Made by a program: the position numbers and the translations under genes. Shown in pieces: positions 9,294 through 17,609 of a DNA stretch of 64,000 bases (the stretch's first letter is position 1; every line of letters starts with the position of its first letter). This stretch comes from Clostridia bacterium (lineage in GTDB: Bacteria; Bacillota; Clostridia; Christensenellales; Aristaeellaceae): assembly GCA_900769875.1 (NCBI GenBank), contig CAAGII010000189.1:1-64000 (forward strand), read 5' to 3'. The notes below the pieces were generated by a model, which saw nothing but the letters and a program-made list of their open reading frames with translations, did no database searches and was not told where the DNA came from.

Positions 9294-11078
9294 ATGAACG
9301 CAAATCCGAATCGCCGGCAGAGCATGAACCAGCCGCAGTTCGGCGACCAGCCTGCCCCGCAGAATCAGCCCTATGTGCCGGGCATGACCGGGCAGATCCC
9401 CGTTATGCCGCAGGGCAACCCCTCCATGCCGGGCATGACCGGGCAGATGCCCGTTATGCCGCAGGGCGACCCCTACATGCCGGGCATGACCGGGCAGATG
9501 CCCGTTATGCCGCAGGGCAATCCCTACATGCCGGGCATGACCGGACAGATGCCCGTTATACCGCAGGGCGACCCCTACATGCCGGGCATGACCGGGCAGA
9601 TGCCCGTTATGCCGCAGACGGCTGTCCCCGCGCAGGAGGATGCCGCGCAGGCGCAGCCCGACAGCGACGGCGCGGATGTCGCCACAGCGGATGACGGCTC
9701 GCAGTACACAGGCGCGATACCGCTTGCGGGCGCGTCGATTCCCGGAGGCGAGGAAAGCGCAGCCGGGGCGGACGGCGGCGCCGCGTCCCCGGAGGCGGAG
9801 GGCGGAACGGACGAGCCGCAGCCGGAACGGCGCTTCATCCCCACCTACGACCCGCAGCAGGAGCAGCAGCAGGGGCAGATTCACCGTCCGCGCGGCAGAC
9901 GCATCAGCGGCTTTCAGCTGACGCTGATCCTCCTGTGCGTGCTGGGCGCGGGTCTCTACGCGTGGTGGACGCTCTCGCCCGCCACCGCGACCACCGCTGT
10001 GATTCAGGCGGGCACGCTTGGAGCGACCTACTCCGGCTCCGCGCTGATTGTGCGCAACGAGGTTCCCTACGAGGCGGAGGGCGTGACCAGCATCCAGTAT
10101 ACCGCCGCAGAGGGAAAGAGCGTCAGCCGCGGCATGGAAATCTGCAATGTGTACTCGGCGGGCTACTCCACCAAGGAAATGAACGCCCTGCAGGACTACC
10201 GCGACCAAATCCGCGATTACCAGCTCTCGCTCATCCGCGCCGAGTCCACCTACGACGCGAAGATGGACCGCGTGAACAACGATGTGCTCGCCCGCGCGCG
10301 CGAGGTACGCGATATTCTTGCGGGCAGCCGCGGCAACCTGACCAATCAGGAGCGGCTGCTGAATGCCGCGATCGACGCAAGGCAGCAGTACATCGCCAGC
10401 AAGTACGCCACCGACCAGCGGCTCTCCCGCCTGCTGGACGACGAGGCCGCGCAGATGCAGCGCATTGACAGCTGGACGAAGCAGTATTTCGCGACGGCCG
10501 ACACTCTCGTGAGCTTTTACTCCGACGGCTACGAGTACGGCCTGACCATGGAGAACTACGACACCTTCACGCCCGCGCAGGTGCGCAGAATGATTGGCGG
10601 CGCAAAGCCCGACAACGTGGGCAGCAAGACCAAGACCACCATCTACCGCACCATCCGCGACGATGAATGGGTCGTGCTGTTTCTGGTCGACCAGGGCGAT
10701 CAGCGCTGGAACCCCGTGGAGGGGCAAACCTACCAGCTGCAGCTGGAGCGCTTTGAAAACACGCTCGTCACCGCCACGGTGGAGACCTTCACGCGCACGG
10801 GCGGCGAGCTGCTGGTGCGGCTGCGGGTCAACTCCAGCGTTTCGCCGGTTTTGTACATGCGCTCCTGTCAGGCTACGCTGCGCGACCAGATCGCGACCCT
10901 CAAGGTGCCCTCGCGCGCCATTTACCAGCAGGATGGCATGAACGGCGTGGTCGTGGTGTACGGCAGTACGGAAACCTTCATCCCCATCCAGCTGGTGTAC
11001 GAGCAGGATTCCTATGCCTATATCACCGCGGTGACGGCGGGGCTTCTGTTTGAGGGGCAGACAGTGCTTTTGTTCTGA
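9294..11078 (+). CDS. HlyD-like membrane-anchored protein with N-terminal tandem repeats
   Basis: 594 residues. Residues 1-120 are a Pro/Met/Gly/Gln-rich repeat region, followed by an acidic disordered stretch. One membrane helix (LTLILLCVLGAGLYAWW) starts near residue 210. The outer part resembles the HlyD periplasmic-adaptor family: a barrel-sandwich segment, a long coiled coil (about residues 290-390), then a beta-rich end. Such a protein often precedes yggS-sepF in Clostridia, which suggests a cell-envelope or division role rather than export; no pump gene is nearby. The start ATG at 9294 has AAGGAG 6 bases upstream. The function is inferred. Confidence 0.7.
   Translation: MNANPNRRQSMNQPQFGDQPAPQNQPYVPGMTGQIPVMPQGNPSMPGMTGQMPVMPQGDPYMPGMTGQMPVMPQGNPYMPGMTGQMPVIPQGDPYMPGMTGQMPVMPQTAVPAQEDAAQAQPDSDGADVATADDGSQYTGAIPLAGASIPGGEESAAGADGGAASPEAEGGTDEPQPERRFIPTYDPQQEQQQGQIHRPRGRRISGFQLTLILLCVLGAGLYAWWTLSPATATTAVIQAGTLGATYSGSALIVRNEVPYEAEGVTSIQYTAAEGKSVSRGMEICNVYSAGYSTKEMNALQDYRDQIRDYQLSLIRAESTYDAKMDRVNNDVLARAREVRDILAGSRGNLTNQERLLNAAIDARQQYIASKYATDQRLSRLLDDEAAQMQRIDSWTKQYFATADTLVSFYSDGYEYGLTMENYDTFTPAQVRRMIGGAKPDNVGSKTKTTIYRTIRDDEWVVLFLVDQGDQRWNPVEGQTYQLQLERFENTLVTATVETFTRTGGELLVRLRVNSSVSPVLYMRSCQATLRDQIATLKVPSRAIYQQDGMNGVVVVYGSTETFIPIQLVYEQDSYAYITAVTAGLLFEGQTVLLF
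9372..9617 (+). repeat. 51-bp tandem repeat coding for a 17-residue unit
   Basis: Nearly five copies of a 17-residue unit (core PGMTGQMPVMPQG followed by NP or DP and a hydroxyl or aromatic residue). The N/D position alternates from copy to copy. DNA conservation is very high, which suggests recent expansion or homogenisation; copy number may vary between strains. Confidence 0.9.
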
Positions 11079-11093
11079 TCGGGAGGAGATCGC

Positions 11094-11783
11094 ATGGACG
11101 AGGAGCTGCTTCGCGCGCGCGTTGAGGCGGTGCGCCGGAGCCTTGCGCAGGCAAGCGAGGGGCGCTATCCCGCACCGAGACTGATCGCCGTGACCAAAAC
11201 GCATCCGGCAGAGGCCATCCTTCCGCTTGCGCGCCTTGGCGTGACGGAGATTGGTGAAAACCGTGTACAGGAATTGACACAGAAAATCCCTTTTTTACAG
11301 GAAAAATTTAAGATTCACCTGATTGGGCGGTTGCAAAGCAACAAGGTGAAGTATATAATAAAGGATGTATGTCTGATCCAGTCGCTGGACAGGCTCAGCC
11401 TCGCGCAGGAGATCGACCGTCAGGCGCAGCTTGCGCAGACGGTGATGCCCGTGCTCGTGCAGATCAGCCCCGTGGGCGAAGCCCAGAAGGGCGGACTGCC
11501 GCCGGAGGAGGCGTTGTCCTTCCTCCAGGCAGTGGGAAGGCTGCCAGGGCTGCGAGTGCAGGGTCTGATGGCAGTGATGCCCAACACGCAGGACGAGGAG
11601 CTGCTCAACCGCCTTTTCGCGCAAATGCGTACGCTTTTTGAGCGCCTGCGCGCCGAGGCCGTAAACGGCGTTGAGCTGCGCGAGCTGTCCATGGGCATGT
11701 CCGGTGATTACCGGCTTGCCGCGCGTCACGGCGCGACCATGGTTCGCGTGGGCAGCGCCATCTTCGGCCCTCGCGGCCAGTAA
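11094..11783 (+). CDS. yggS: YggS family PLP-binding protein (PLP homeostasis)
   Basis: 229 residues, full length for the PLPBP/YggS/YlmE family, which buffers pyridoxal phosphate. The PLP lysine lies in LIAVTKTHP near residue 35, and IGENRVQEL, HLIGRLQSNK and LSMGMSGDY are all present. It has no known catalytic activity. The position between a HlyD-like gene and sepF matches the conserved ylm order of Gram-positive division clusters. Confidence 0.94.
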   Translation: MDEELLRARVEAVRRSLAQASEGRYPAPRLIAVTKTHPAEAILPLARLGVTEIGENRVQELTQKIPFLQEKFKIHLIGRLQSNKVKYIIKDVCLIQSLDRLSLAQEIDRQAQLAQTVMPVLVQISPVGEAQKGGLPPEEALSFLQAVGRLPGLRVQGLMAVMPNTQDEELLNRLFAQMRTLFERLRAEAVNGVELRELSMGMSGDYRLAARHGATMVRVGSAIFGPRGQ

Positions 11784-11858
11784 AACGCACAGAATGAACC
11801 GCCTTGCCGCAGCGCGGCGCGGCGAATACGATACCCTCGATGAACGGGAGGAACACAA

Positions 11859-13043
11859 ATGCCCTTACAGTTGATGGGGACCATGAAATCGGCAGTCGGC
11901 AAGCTGATGCAGGGCGGCGGGCCATTCGGCCCCGGCGCGCCGGGCGAAGGCACGGTCGCCACCACGGCGACCGGCGAGCATCGCGGCTACCGTCCCGCTG
12001 CTCCCGGCACGGCCACCGGCAGAACCGCGCAGCAAAGCGCGATTCCCCCGGAAAGCCACACCCAGCAAACCTCTTCCGTGAACGCCTACACCGCCTACGG
12101 TCAGCAGAGCGCGCAATCCGGCTTTGGCGGCATGCTGGACAGGCTTCTTTCGGGTCACCGCGCCCGCCGCGCACAGAAGCAGGCGCAGCAGGACATGTAT
12201 GCCCAGCAGCCCTTTGACCCGGGCATGGCGCTTCCCTATCAGCAGCCGCAGCCCGACTGGTCCGGCTATCAGGCGCCCGTGTACGCACAGCCGGAGCCGT
12301 CGTATCAGACCGCGTACCAGCAGCCCCAGAGCGAGGCGTACGCGCAGACGGGCTATCAGCCCCAGAGCGCCGATTACGCCCAGCCCCCGTACCAGCCGCA
12401 GCCGGAACCCTACAGCTACACCTCCGCAAGGCCCGTGTACGGCGGCAACGATACCGCCTCCGCACAGTTCGGCGCCAACGCGCCCTATCAGCCGCAGCCG
12501 GAGCAGCCCCGCTCCCGCCGCGGCAGCCGCAGAAGCCGCGAGGCCGCCGAAAACAATGTGCTCTACATGAATCAGGGCGGCTTTGTGGATGAAAACGGCA
12601 CCGCCTACCGCATGGTCATGCGTCTTGCGCAGCCGCTGTCCACCTCCAAGTGCTATCGCATTATCGAGTTCATGCGCAACGGCGAAACCGTGCTTGTCAA
12701 CACCGAGATGATCAAGGAGGATCGCGAGGTCACCCGCTGCCTTGACCTGCTCTACGGCGCGTCCTACGCGCTCAACTGCACCTGCACCCGCGCGGCAAGC
12801 CGCTGCCTGTATGTGATTTCGCCCAGGGACGTCCACGTGCTTCCCTACGCCTCGCTGGAGGATCTTAACCAGCGCGACGCGGCGCAGCGCTGGCCCGGCT
12901 CCGATCCGGCCAATCCCAGGGACAGGAGCTGGGATCGCCCCACTGCCCGCTCCGCAAGGCCCGAACGCCCCGCAGCGCCGGGCTATCGTCCGGCGGATGA
13001 TTTCGGTGCCTCGCCCTATCAGGCGGCTTACGCGCATGACTGA
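11859..13043 (+). CDS. sepF: Cell division protein SepF with long disordered insert
   Basis: 394 residues against the usual 140-200. A short N-terminal helix (MGTMKSAVGKLM) could be the membrane anchor. Residues about 25-225 are low complexity, rich in Gln, Pro, Tyr and Ala with repeated YQPQPE-type motifs. The SepF domain (about 230-335) follows, recognised by VLVNTEMIKEDREVTRCLDL and YALNCTC..YVISPRDV. SepF bundles FtsZ and tethers it to the membrane. A short Pro/Arg-rich tail follows. The domain placement after a 200-residue linker is unusual. GGGAGG precedes the ATG at 11859. Confidence 0.87.
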   Translation: MPLQLMGTMKSAVGKLMQGGGPFGPGAPGEGTVATTATGEHRGYRPAAPGTATGRTAQQSAIPPESHTQQTSSVNAYTAYGQQSAQSGFGGMLDRLLSGHRARRAQKQAQQDMYAQQPFDPGMALPYQQPQPDWSGYQAPVYAQPEPSYQTAYQQPQSEAYAQTGYQPQSADYAQPPYQPQPEPYSYTSARPVYGGNDTASAQFGANAPYQPQPEQPRSRRGSRRSREAAENNVLYMNQGGFVDENGTAYRMVMRLAQPLSTSKCYRIIEFMRNGETVLVNTEMIKEDREVTRCLDLLYGASYALNCTCTRAASRCLYVISPRDVHVLPYASLEDLNQRDAAQRWPGSDPANPRDRSWDRPTARSARPERPAAPGYRPADDFGASPYQAAYAHD

Positions 13044-13075
13044 CCTTTGATCTGCCCGATGAAGGAGGGATTGCC

Positions 13076-13342
13076 ATGACATGGATCGCATTGCTGCTGG
13101 TTCGTCTCCTCAGCCTGTACCAGCTCTGTGTGCTGGTGTACGTCCTGCTTTCCTGGCTCAACATGCCCATGAACGGCCTTGTGCGGCTGATCCATCGTCT
13201 GGTCGAGCCCGCGCTCATCCCCGTTCGCCGTCTGCTCTACAGCCGCATGCCCCGTCAGTGGATGGTGCTTGACTGGTCGCCCGCGGCGCTGTGGCTGCTG
13301 ATCTCCATTGCCCAGTCGCTGATCCGGGGGCTTTTCCTGTAA
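13076..13342 (+). CDS. yggT: YggT family membrane protein
   Basis: 88 residues with two membrane helices separated by the family signature VLLSWLNMPMNGLVRLIHRL and EPALIPVRRLL. YggT proteins are short integral membrane proteins whose gene sits beside sepF in many bacteria; a role in division or osmotic tolerance has been suggested. AAGGAGG lies 7 bases before the ATG. The stop overlaps the next start (TAATG), so translation is coupled to ylmH. Confidence 0.93.
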   Translation: MTWIALLLVRLLSLYQLCVLVYVLLSWLNMPMNGLVRLIHRLVEPALIPVRRLLYSRMPRQWMVLDWSPAALWLLISIAQSLIRGLFL

Positions 13343-14091
13343 TGACCGTGCGTGAGCAGGATCAGCAGCGGCTGCGTCTGCAGCAGCTGGCCGTGCGCGC
13401 CGACAGGCTGGACGCAGCCGTCGCCGGCCGCTTCGTGACGGGGGAGGAGCGCGCCTTCGCTGTACATGCCGCGAGGGAAATGCAGCTGCAGGCATCCTTT
13501 TCCGGCGGCTGGCAGGACGCGGAGCGTGTGCAGGTATGCATGCATCCCGCTCATGTCCCGCCCGTTTTTTCCGCGTGCTGGGTCGAGGCGGTCTGGCACG
13601 CGAAGTTCGGCAGCCCCGACCACCGCAGCCTGCTTGGCAGCCTGCTTTCGCTGGGGATGGATCGCTCCTTCTTTGGCGATCTCATTGTGCAGGGCGACAG
13701 AGCCTTCCTCTACGCCCTCCCTGAGGCCGCCGCGCGGCTTCCCGGGGAATGGACGCAGGCGGGGCGCGTCAGCCTGACCGTCGCCGCGCTTGACGGCGCG
13801 CCGCAGCTTGAGGCGCCGCGGGGACAGGCGCTGCGCGATACCGTCGCCTCGCTGCGGCTGGATTGCGTTGTGTCCAGCGGAATGCGCGTGTCGCGCGCAC
13901 GGGCGGCGGAAATCATCCGGGAAGGCATGATCCAGCTCGACCACAACCCCGAGGAGCGGCCCGACAGGCTGCTGGAATGTGGCAGCCTCGTCTCCATCCG
14001 TGGCTTCGGGCGCATTCGCGTCACAGACGTCGGCGAGAGAACACGCAAGGATCGCCTGCCGGTGACGCTGGAGATTTTTCATCAAGCATAA
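13342..14091 (+). CDS. ylmH: YlmH-type RNA-binding protein with S4 domain
   Basis: 249 residues. The C-terminal S4 RNA-binding domain (LRLDCVVSSGMRVSRARAAE through LLECGSLVSIRGFGRIRV) follows an N-terminal YlmH-type domain. In Bacillus, YlmH binds ribosome-nascent-chain complexes in quality control. The longest frame starts at 13291, but the ATG at 13342 overlaps the yggT stop and gives the expected length. It sits immediately before divIVA, as in other Firmicutes. Confidence 0.92.
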   Translation: MTVREQDQQRLRLQQLAVRADRLDAAVAGRFVTGEERAFAVHAAREMQLQASFSGGWQDAERVQVCMHPAHVPPVFSACWVEAVWHAKFGSPDHRSLLGSLLSLGMDRSFFGDLIVQGDRAFLYALPEAAARLPGEWTQAGRVSLTVAALDGAPQLEAPRGQALRDTVASLRLDCVVSSGMRVSRARAAEIIREGMIQLDHNPEERPDRLLECGSLVSIRGFGRIRVTDVGERTRKDRLPVTLEIFHQA

Positions 14092-14127
14092 GCGCAAAAG
14101 CGCCGCGATACAGAAAGGAGTACGACC

Positions 14128-14607
14128 ATGCAGATCACCATCGAAGCCATTGAAAGCAAGGATTTCAAATGGAAGACCCGCGGCTATGACCCCGAGGAAG
14201 TAGACAGCTTTCTGGATGATATCTGCGACGAAATGGCTCGCCAGCAGGAGCAGATTCAGAAGCTGCAGCAGCAGCTGAAGGAAGCCCGCGCCGCCCGTCC
14301 CGCCGAAGCCGCGCCCGCCCCCGCTGCCGAAAAGACCGAAGACAGCGCCACCGTGCAGGAGATGCTCGCCATGGCTGTGCGCCTGAAGAACGAGACGCTT
14401 GCCGAGGCGCAGAAAAAGGCGGACGAGATCCTCGCAAGCGCCGACGCGCAGGCGAAGGATCGCTTGGGCAACCTGAGCAGCGAGCATGACCGGCTGACCG
14501 AGCAGGTGGCCACGCTCAAGCAGGCCGCCGCCGAATACCGCGAGAAGTTCACCGAGCTGCTCCGTCAGCAGCAGGAGCTGCTGGAGAAGGCCGACGAGCT
14601 GTTCTGA
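14128..14607 (+). CDS. divIVA: DivIVA-domain protein
   Basis: 159 residues. The N-terminal membrane-curvature-sensing domain has the conserved FKWKTRGYDPEEVDSFLDD segment and is followed by a coiled coil broken by an Ala/Pro-rich linker (about residues 58-75). DivIVA/GpsB proteins mark poles or septa and recruit division or wall-synthesis factors. A GAAAGGAG site precedes the ATG. It is the last gene of the cluster, followed by a strong terminator. Confidence 0.93.
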   Translation: MQITIEAIESKDFKWKTRGYDPEEVDSFLDDICDEMARQQEQIQKLQQQLKEARAARPAEAAPAPAAEKTEDSATVQEMLAMAVRLKNETLAEAQKKADEILASADAQAKDRLGNLSSEHDRLTEQVATLKQAAAEYREKFTELLRQQQELLEKADELF

Positions 14608-14620
14608 GCATGCTTCCATC

Positions 14621-14652
14621 ACAGGAGGGTTCATTGGCCCTCCTGTTTTTGT
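14621..14652 (+). terminator. Terminator of the sepF-divIVA cluster
   Basis: ACAGGAGGG and CCCTCCTGT form a 9-bp perfect stem with an 8-base loop followed by a T run, 13 bases after the divIVA stop. Confidence 0.92.
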
Positions 14653-14677
14653 CATATGCGGGAGAGGAGGGCAGGCC

Positions 14678-16975
14678 GTGGAGCAGCTGCGCGTGAGCGT
14701 GCGGACGCTGGTGGAATTCACGCTGCATGGCGAGGACATCCGCATGGGAAGTCCCCGCGCCATGCAGGACGGCACGCTCGGCCACCGGGCGAGGCAGTCG
14801 ATGCTGGGCGAGGGCTGGCAGGCGGAGGTTCCGCTGGAAATGACCGTGCCCTTCCCCGAGGAGGATGCGGAGCTTCTCCTGTCCGGCCGTATGGACGCAT
14901 TCTTGGACGGCGACACGCCGCAGGTGGAGGAAATCAAGCTGTGGCAGGCCCGTCAGGAGCCCGAGGCGCCCGCGCCCGCGCACATGGCGCAGGCGATGTG
15001 CTACGCGATGATGCTCTTTGAAGCGAGGACGTGCGCGCAGGTGGAGGCGCGCGTGACCTACGTGAGCCGCGCGGGCAGGGTGCGCGGCAGCTTCTCCCGC
15101 ACGCTGGACGCGGAAACCTGCCGCGAGGAGTTCCACGCGCTGCTCCTCCCCTATCTGCGCCGCCTGCGGCTGATGCGCTCCCACGCCCGCGCAAGGGACG
15201 CCTCGCTGCGCGCGCTCCGCTTTCCCTATGAGGGCTACCGCGCCGGGCAGCGCGAGATGGCGGTGCAGGTATATACCGCCATCCGGCTGGGAAGGCGGCT
15301 GTTCGCCTCCATGCCCACGGGCACGGGCAAATCATCGGCGGCGCTCTTTCCCGCGCTCAAGGCCATGGGCGCGGGGCTGACCGGGCGCGTGTACTATCTC
15401 ACCGCGCGCACAACGCAGCGTCAGGGCGCGCACGAGGCGCTCGCGCGCATGCACGCCCAGCCCCTGCACCTGTGGACGCTGACGCTGGACGCGAAGGACA
15501 AGCAGTGCCCGGCACGGACGCTTTGCCATCCCGACTACTGTCCGCGCGCCAAGGGGCACTTTCTGCGCGACGCCGAGGCGCTTGACGAAATGCTGCTTGT
15601 CGATGACTGGACGCCTGAACGCATCCGCGAAACGGCGGACAGGCATCAGCTGTGTCCCTTCGAGTTCAGCCTTTCGCTCGCGGAGCTTGCCGACCTGACC
15701 ATATGCGATTACAACTACGCGCTCGACCCCGCAGTGCATATCCAGCGCATCTTTGACCATACCAGCGATGTCACGCTGCTCATCGACGAGGCGCACAATC
15801 TGCTCAGCCGCGTGCGCGACATGCTCACGGGCGCGGTGGAGGGCGCGCGCATCCGCCGCCTGCGCACGGTGGTGGGGCGCACGGCGGGGCGCAGGCATCC
15901 GCTCTATCAGGCCATGACGCAGACGCTGCGCGCGCTGAGCGACCTGCCGCTCCCCGAGGGCGAGCAGGAGGGCGTGCTGGGGGAGCTTCCCCAATCCCTT
16001 CAAATCGCCACGCAGAGCCTTGCCGACGCGTTCGCGGACTCCGTTATGGAGCATTTCCCGTGGGACGAGGTGGGCGAGAGCCTGAACGACACGCTGGGCG
16101 CGCTGCTGCGCTTCGTGCGGGCGCTCCGCCGCGAGAGGGGCGAGTACGCATTTCTTTGGCAGGGCGCAAGGAATCCGACCGTGACCGCGCTGGCGCTTGA
16201 TGTGGCCAGCCATTTCGCGTCGTGCACGGAGCAGCTGCGCGGGGTGGTGTGCTTCTCCGCCACCATGCACCCGCTGGAGGAAATGAAGCGCCTGCTGGGC
16301 GGCAGCGAGGAGGACGCGTGCTTTGAGGCGCCGTCGCCCTTTGATCCCACGCGCCTGCTTGTGGCGCAGCTGGATACTAACACGCGCTACGCCATGCGCG
16401 CATCCTCGGCGGAGAGCATCGCGGACGCGATCACGCAGGTGGCGCAGGCGCATCCGGGGCGGTACATCGCCTTTTTCCCAAGCTTCGCGTTCCTGCGTCA
16501 GGTGTCCGAGCGCCTTGCGCTTCCCCATCAGGCGCAGCATGCCGGCATGAGCGACGAGGAGCGGAGCGCCTTCCTCGCGCCGTATGTGCCGCACGGCGAG
16601 CCCGCCATGTCGCTGTGCGTGCTGGGCGGCGTGTTCGCCGAGGGCATTGATCTGCCCGGCGACGCGCTGGACGGCGTGCTCATTGTGGGCGTGGGACTGC
16701 CGCAGGTCAATCTGTTTCAGGAAACGTTGCGCTCGTGGTACGACAGGACGCTTGGCAACGGCTTTTTCTACGCCTACCAGCTACCGGGCATGCAGAAGGT
16801 GGCGCAGGCCGTGGGCCGGGTCATCCGCACGGAGACGGATTGCGGCGTGGCCGTGCTGCTGGACGACCGCTACCGCCAGCGCAGCTACCGCGCGCTGTGC
16901 CCCGCCTCGTGGCAGCTCCGGCGCGGCGAGCTGGAGGGCATGCTGCACGCATTCTGGCGCGGGCATGGCGGATGA
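14678..16975 (+). CDS. XPD/DinG-type helicase fused to an N-terminal RecB-like nuclease domain
   Basis: 765 residues with a GTG start after GGAGAGGAGG. Residues 1-115 carry a PD-(D/E)xK nuclease pattern: GRMD with D73, EIK with E85 and K87, then the QAMCY motif at 105-109. Residues from about 185 form an SF2 helicase of the Rad3/XPD/DinG class: Walker A MPTGTGKSSAA, an iron-sulfur cysteine cluster (QCPARTLC, DYCPRAKG, LCPFEF), Walker B LIDEAHNLL, CFSATM, and a C-terminal QAVGRVIRTETD. It probably unwinds and cuts DNA during repair. It follows the division terminator and appears monocistronic. Confidence 0.88.
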   Translation: MEQLRVSVRTLVEFTLHGEDIRMGSPRAMQDGTLGHRARQSMLGEGWQAEVPLEMTVPFPEEDAELLLSGRMDAFLDGDTPQVEEIKLWQARQEPEAPAPAHMAQAMCYAMMLFEARTCAQVEARVTYVSRAGRVRGSFSRTLDAETCREEFHALLLPYLRRLRLMRSHARARDASLRALRFPYEGYRAGQREMAVQVYTAIRLGRRLFASMPTGTGKSSAALFPALKAMGAGLTGRVYYLTARTTQRQGAHEALARMHAQPLHLWTLTLDAKDKQCPARTLCHPDYCPRAKGHFLRDAEALDEMLLVDDWTPERIRETADRHQLCPFEFSLSLAELADLTICDYNYALDPAVHIQRIFDHTSDVTLLIDEAHNLLSRVRDMLTGAVEGARIRRLRTVVGRTAGRRHPLYQAMTQTLRALSDLPLPEGEQEGVLGELPQSLQIATQSLADAFADSVMEHFPWDEVGESLNDTLGALLRFVRALRRERGEYAFLWQGARNPTVTALALDVASHFASCTEQLRGVVCFSATMHPLEEMKRLLGGSEEDACFEAPSPFDPTRLLVAQLDTNTRYAMRASSAESIADAITQVAQAHPGRYIAFFPSFAFLRQVSERLALPHQAQHAGMSDEERSAFLAPYVPHGEPAMSLCVLGGVFAEGIDLPGDALDGVLIVGVGLPQVNLFQETLRSWYDRTLGNGFFYAYQLPGMQKVAQAVGRVIRTETDCGVAVLLDDRYRQRSYRALCPASWQLRRGELEGMLHAFWRGHGG

Positions 16976-17130
16976 CGGAGATTTTTTCTGCCAGTTCATG
17001 GATGCTTTCCCACCCGGCAGGGCATGCTGATGACGCGGCAGCCCCGATTTCACGAAATGGTCACAGGAAATTCATGGAATCTCAACCCGCATTGTCCCCG
17101 GCAGCGCTTTTCTTTTCCGGCAGATTGTGG

Positions 17131-17136
17131 TACAAT
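17131..17136 (+). promoter_or_regulatory. Possible -10 element for the coiled-coil gene pair
   Basis: TACAAT about 33 bases before the first coiled-coil gene; the -35 region (TTTTCT) is poor. The 190-base gap after the helicase gene shows nothing else I can support. Confidence 0.4.
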
Positions 17137-17168
17137 GAGGAGGATCATACCGGAAGGAGGCTGACCGT

Positions 17169-17564
17169 ATGCGACTGCCCGAATGGTTCCGGGCGCTGCT
17201 GATCACGGTCATGCTTGCCGTATGCGCCGTCACCTGCCACCACGCGCGGGAGCGGGCTCTGCTGCGCAACGATCTGGATGAGCTGTCCACCATGGTATCC
17301 ACCAGCAGACAGCGTGAAACAAAGCAGCAGATGGAGCTGGACGCGGTACGCGCCGCTCTCGCTCCGGCACAGGAAGCGCTGGAAGCCGCTCTTCCCCCCG
17401 CTGAGAAAGCAAAGGCACACGAGGAGGCGCTCAGGCAGGAGCGCAAGCAGCTGCGGCAGGAGATCGCCGCGCTTGAAAGCGAAACGGTGCGCGCGCTGTG
17501 CGAGCGCTCGCAGGCCCTCAACGCGCTGGTTGACCTGCTGCACAGTCACAAAAGCAGTCAATAG
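17169..17564 (+). CDS. Small single-pass membrane protein with coiled coil
   Basis: 131 residues, not recognised as a named family. An N-terminal hydrophobic segment (LLITVMLAVCAVTC) is followed by an uninterrupted charged helix rich in Glu, Gln, Arg and Ala, which should form a coiled coil outside the membrane. GGAAGGAGG precedes the ATG. It lies 45 bases before a second membrane-anchored coiled-coil protein of the same plan, so the two may be partners. Confidence 0.72.
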   Translation: MRLPEWFRALLITVMLAVCAVTCHHARERALLRNDLDELSTMVSTSRQRETKQQMELDAVRAALAPAQEALEAALPPAEKAKAHEEALRQERKQLRQEIAALESETVRALCERSQALNALVDLLHSHKSSQ

Positions 17565-17609
17565 TATATCCCCCGCATGGGCGGAGCGTCAACGAAGGAG
17601 GTTGTTCCC

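Noticed and set aside
9372..9617. Regular repeats that could suggest a CRISPR or VNTR array
   Set aside because: Units are in frame, contiguous and code for protein; there are no spacers.
9210..11204. Long minus-strand frame opposite the HlyD-like gene with GHARHVG repeats
   Set aside because: Its repeats are the reverse frame of the 17-residue repeats; the plus strand has the start site, membrane helix and operon context.
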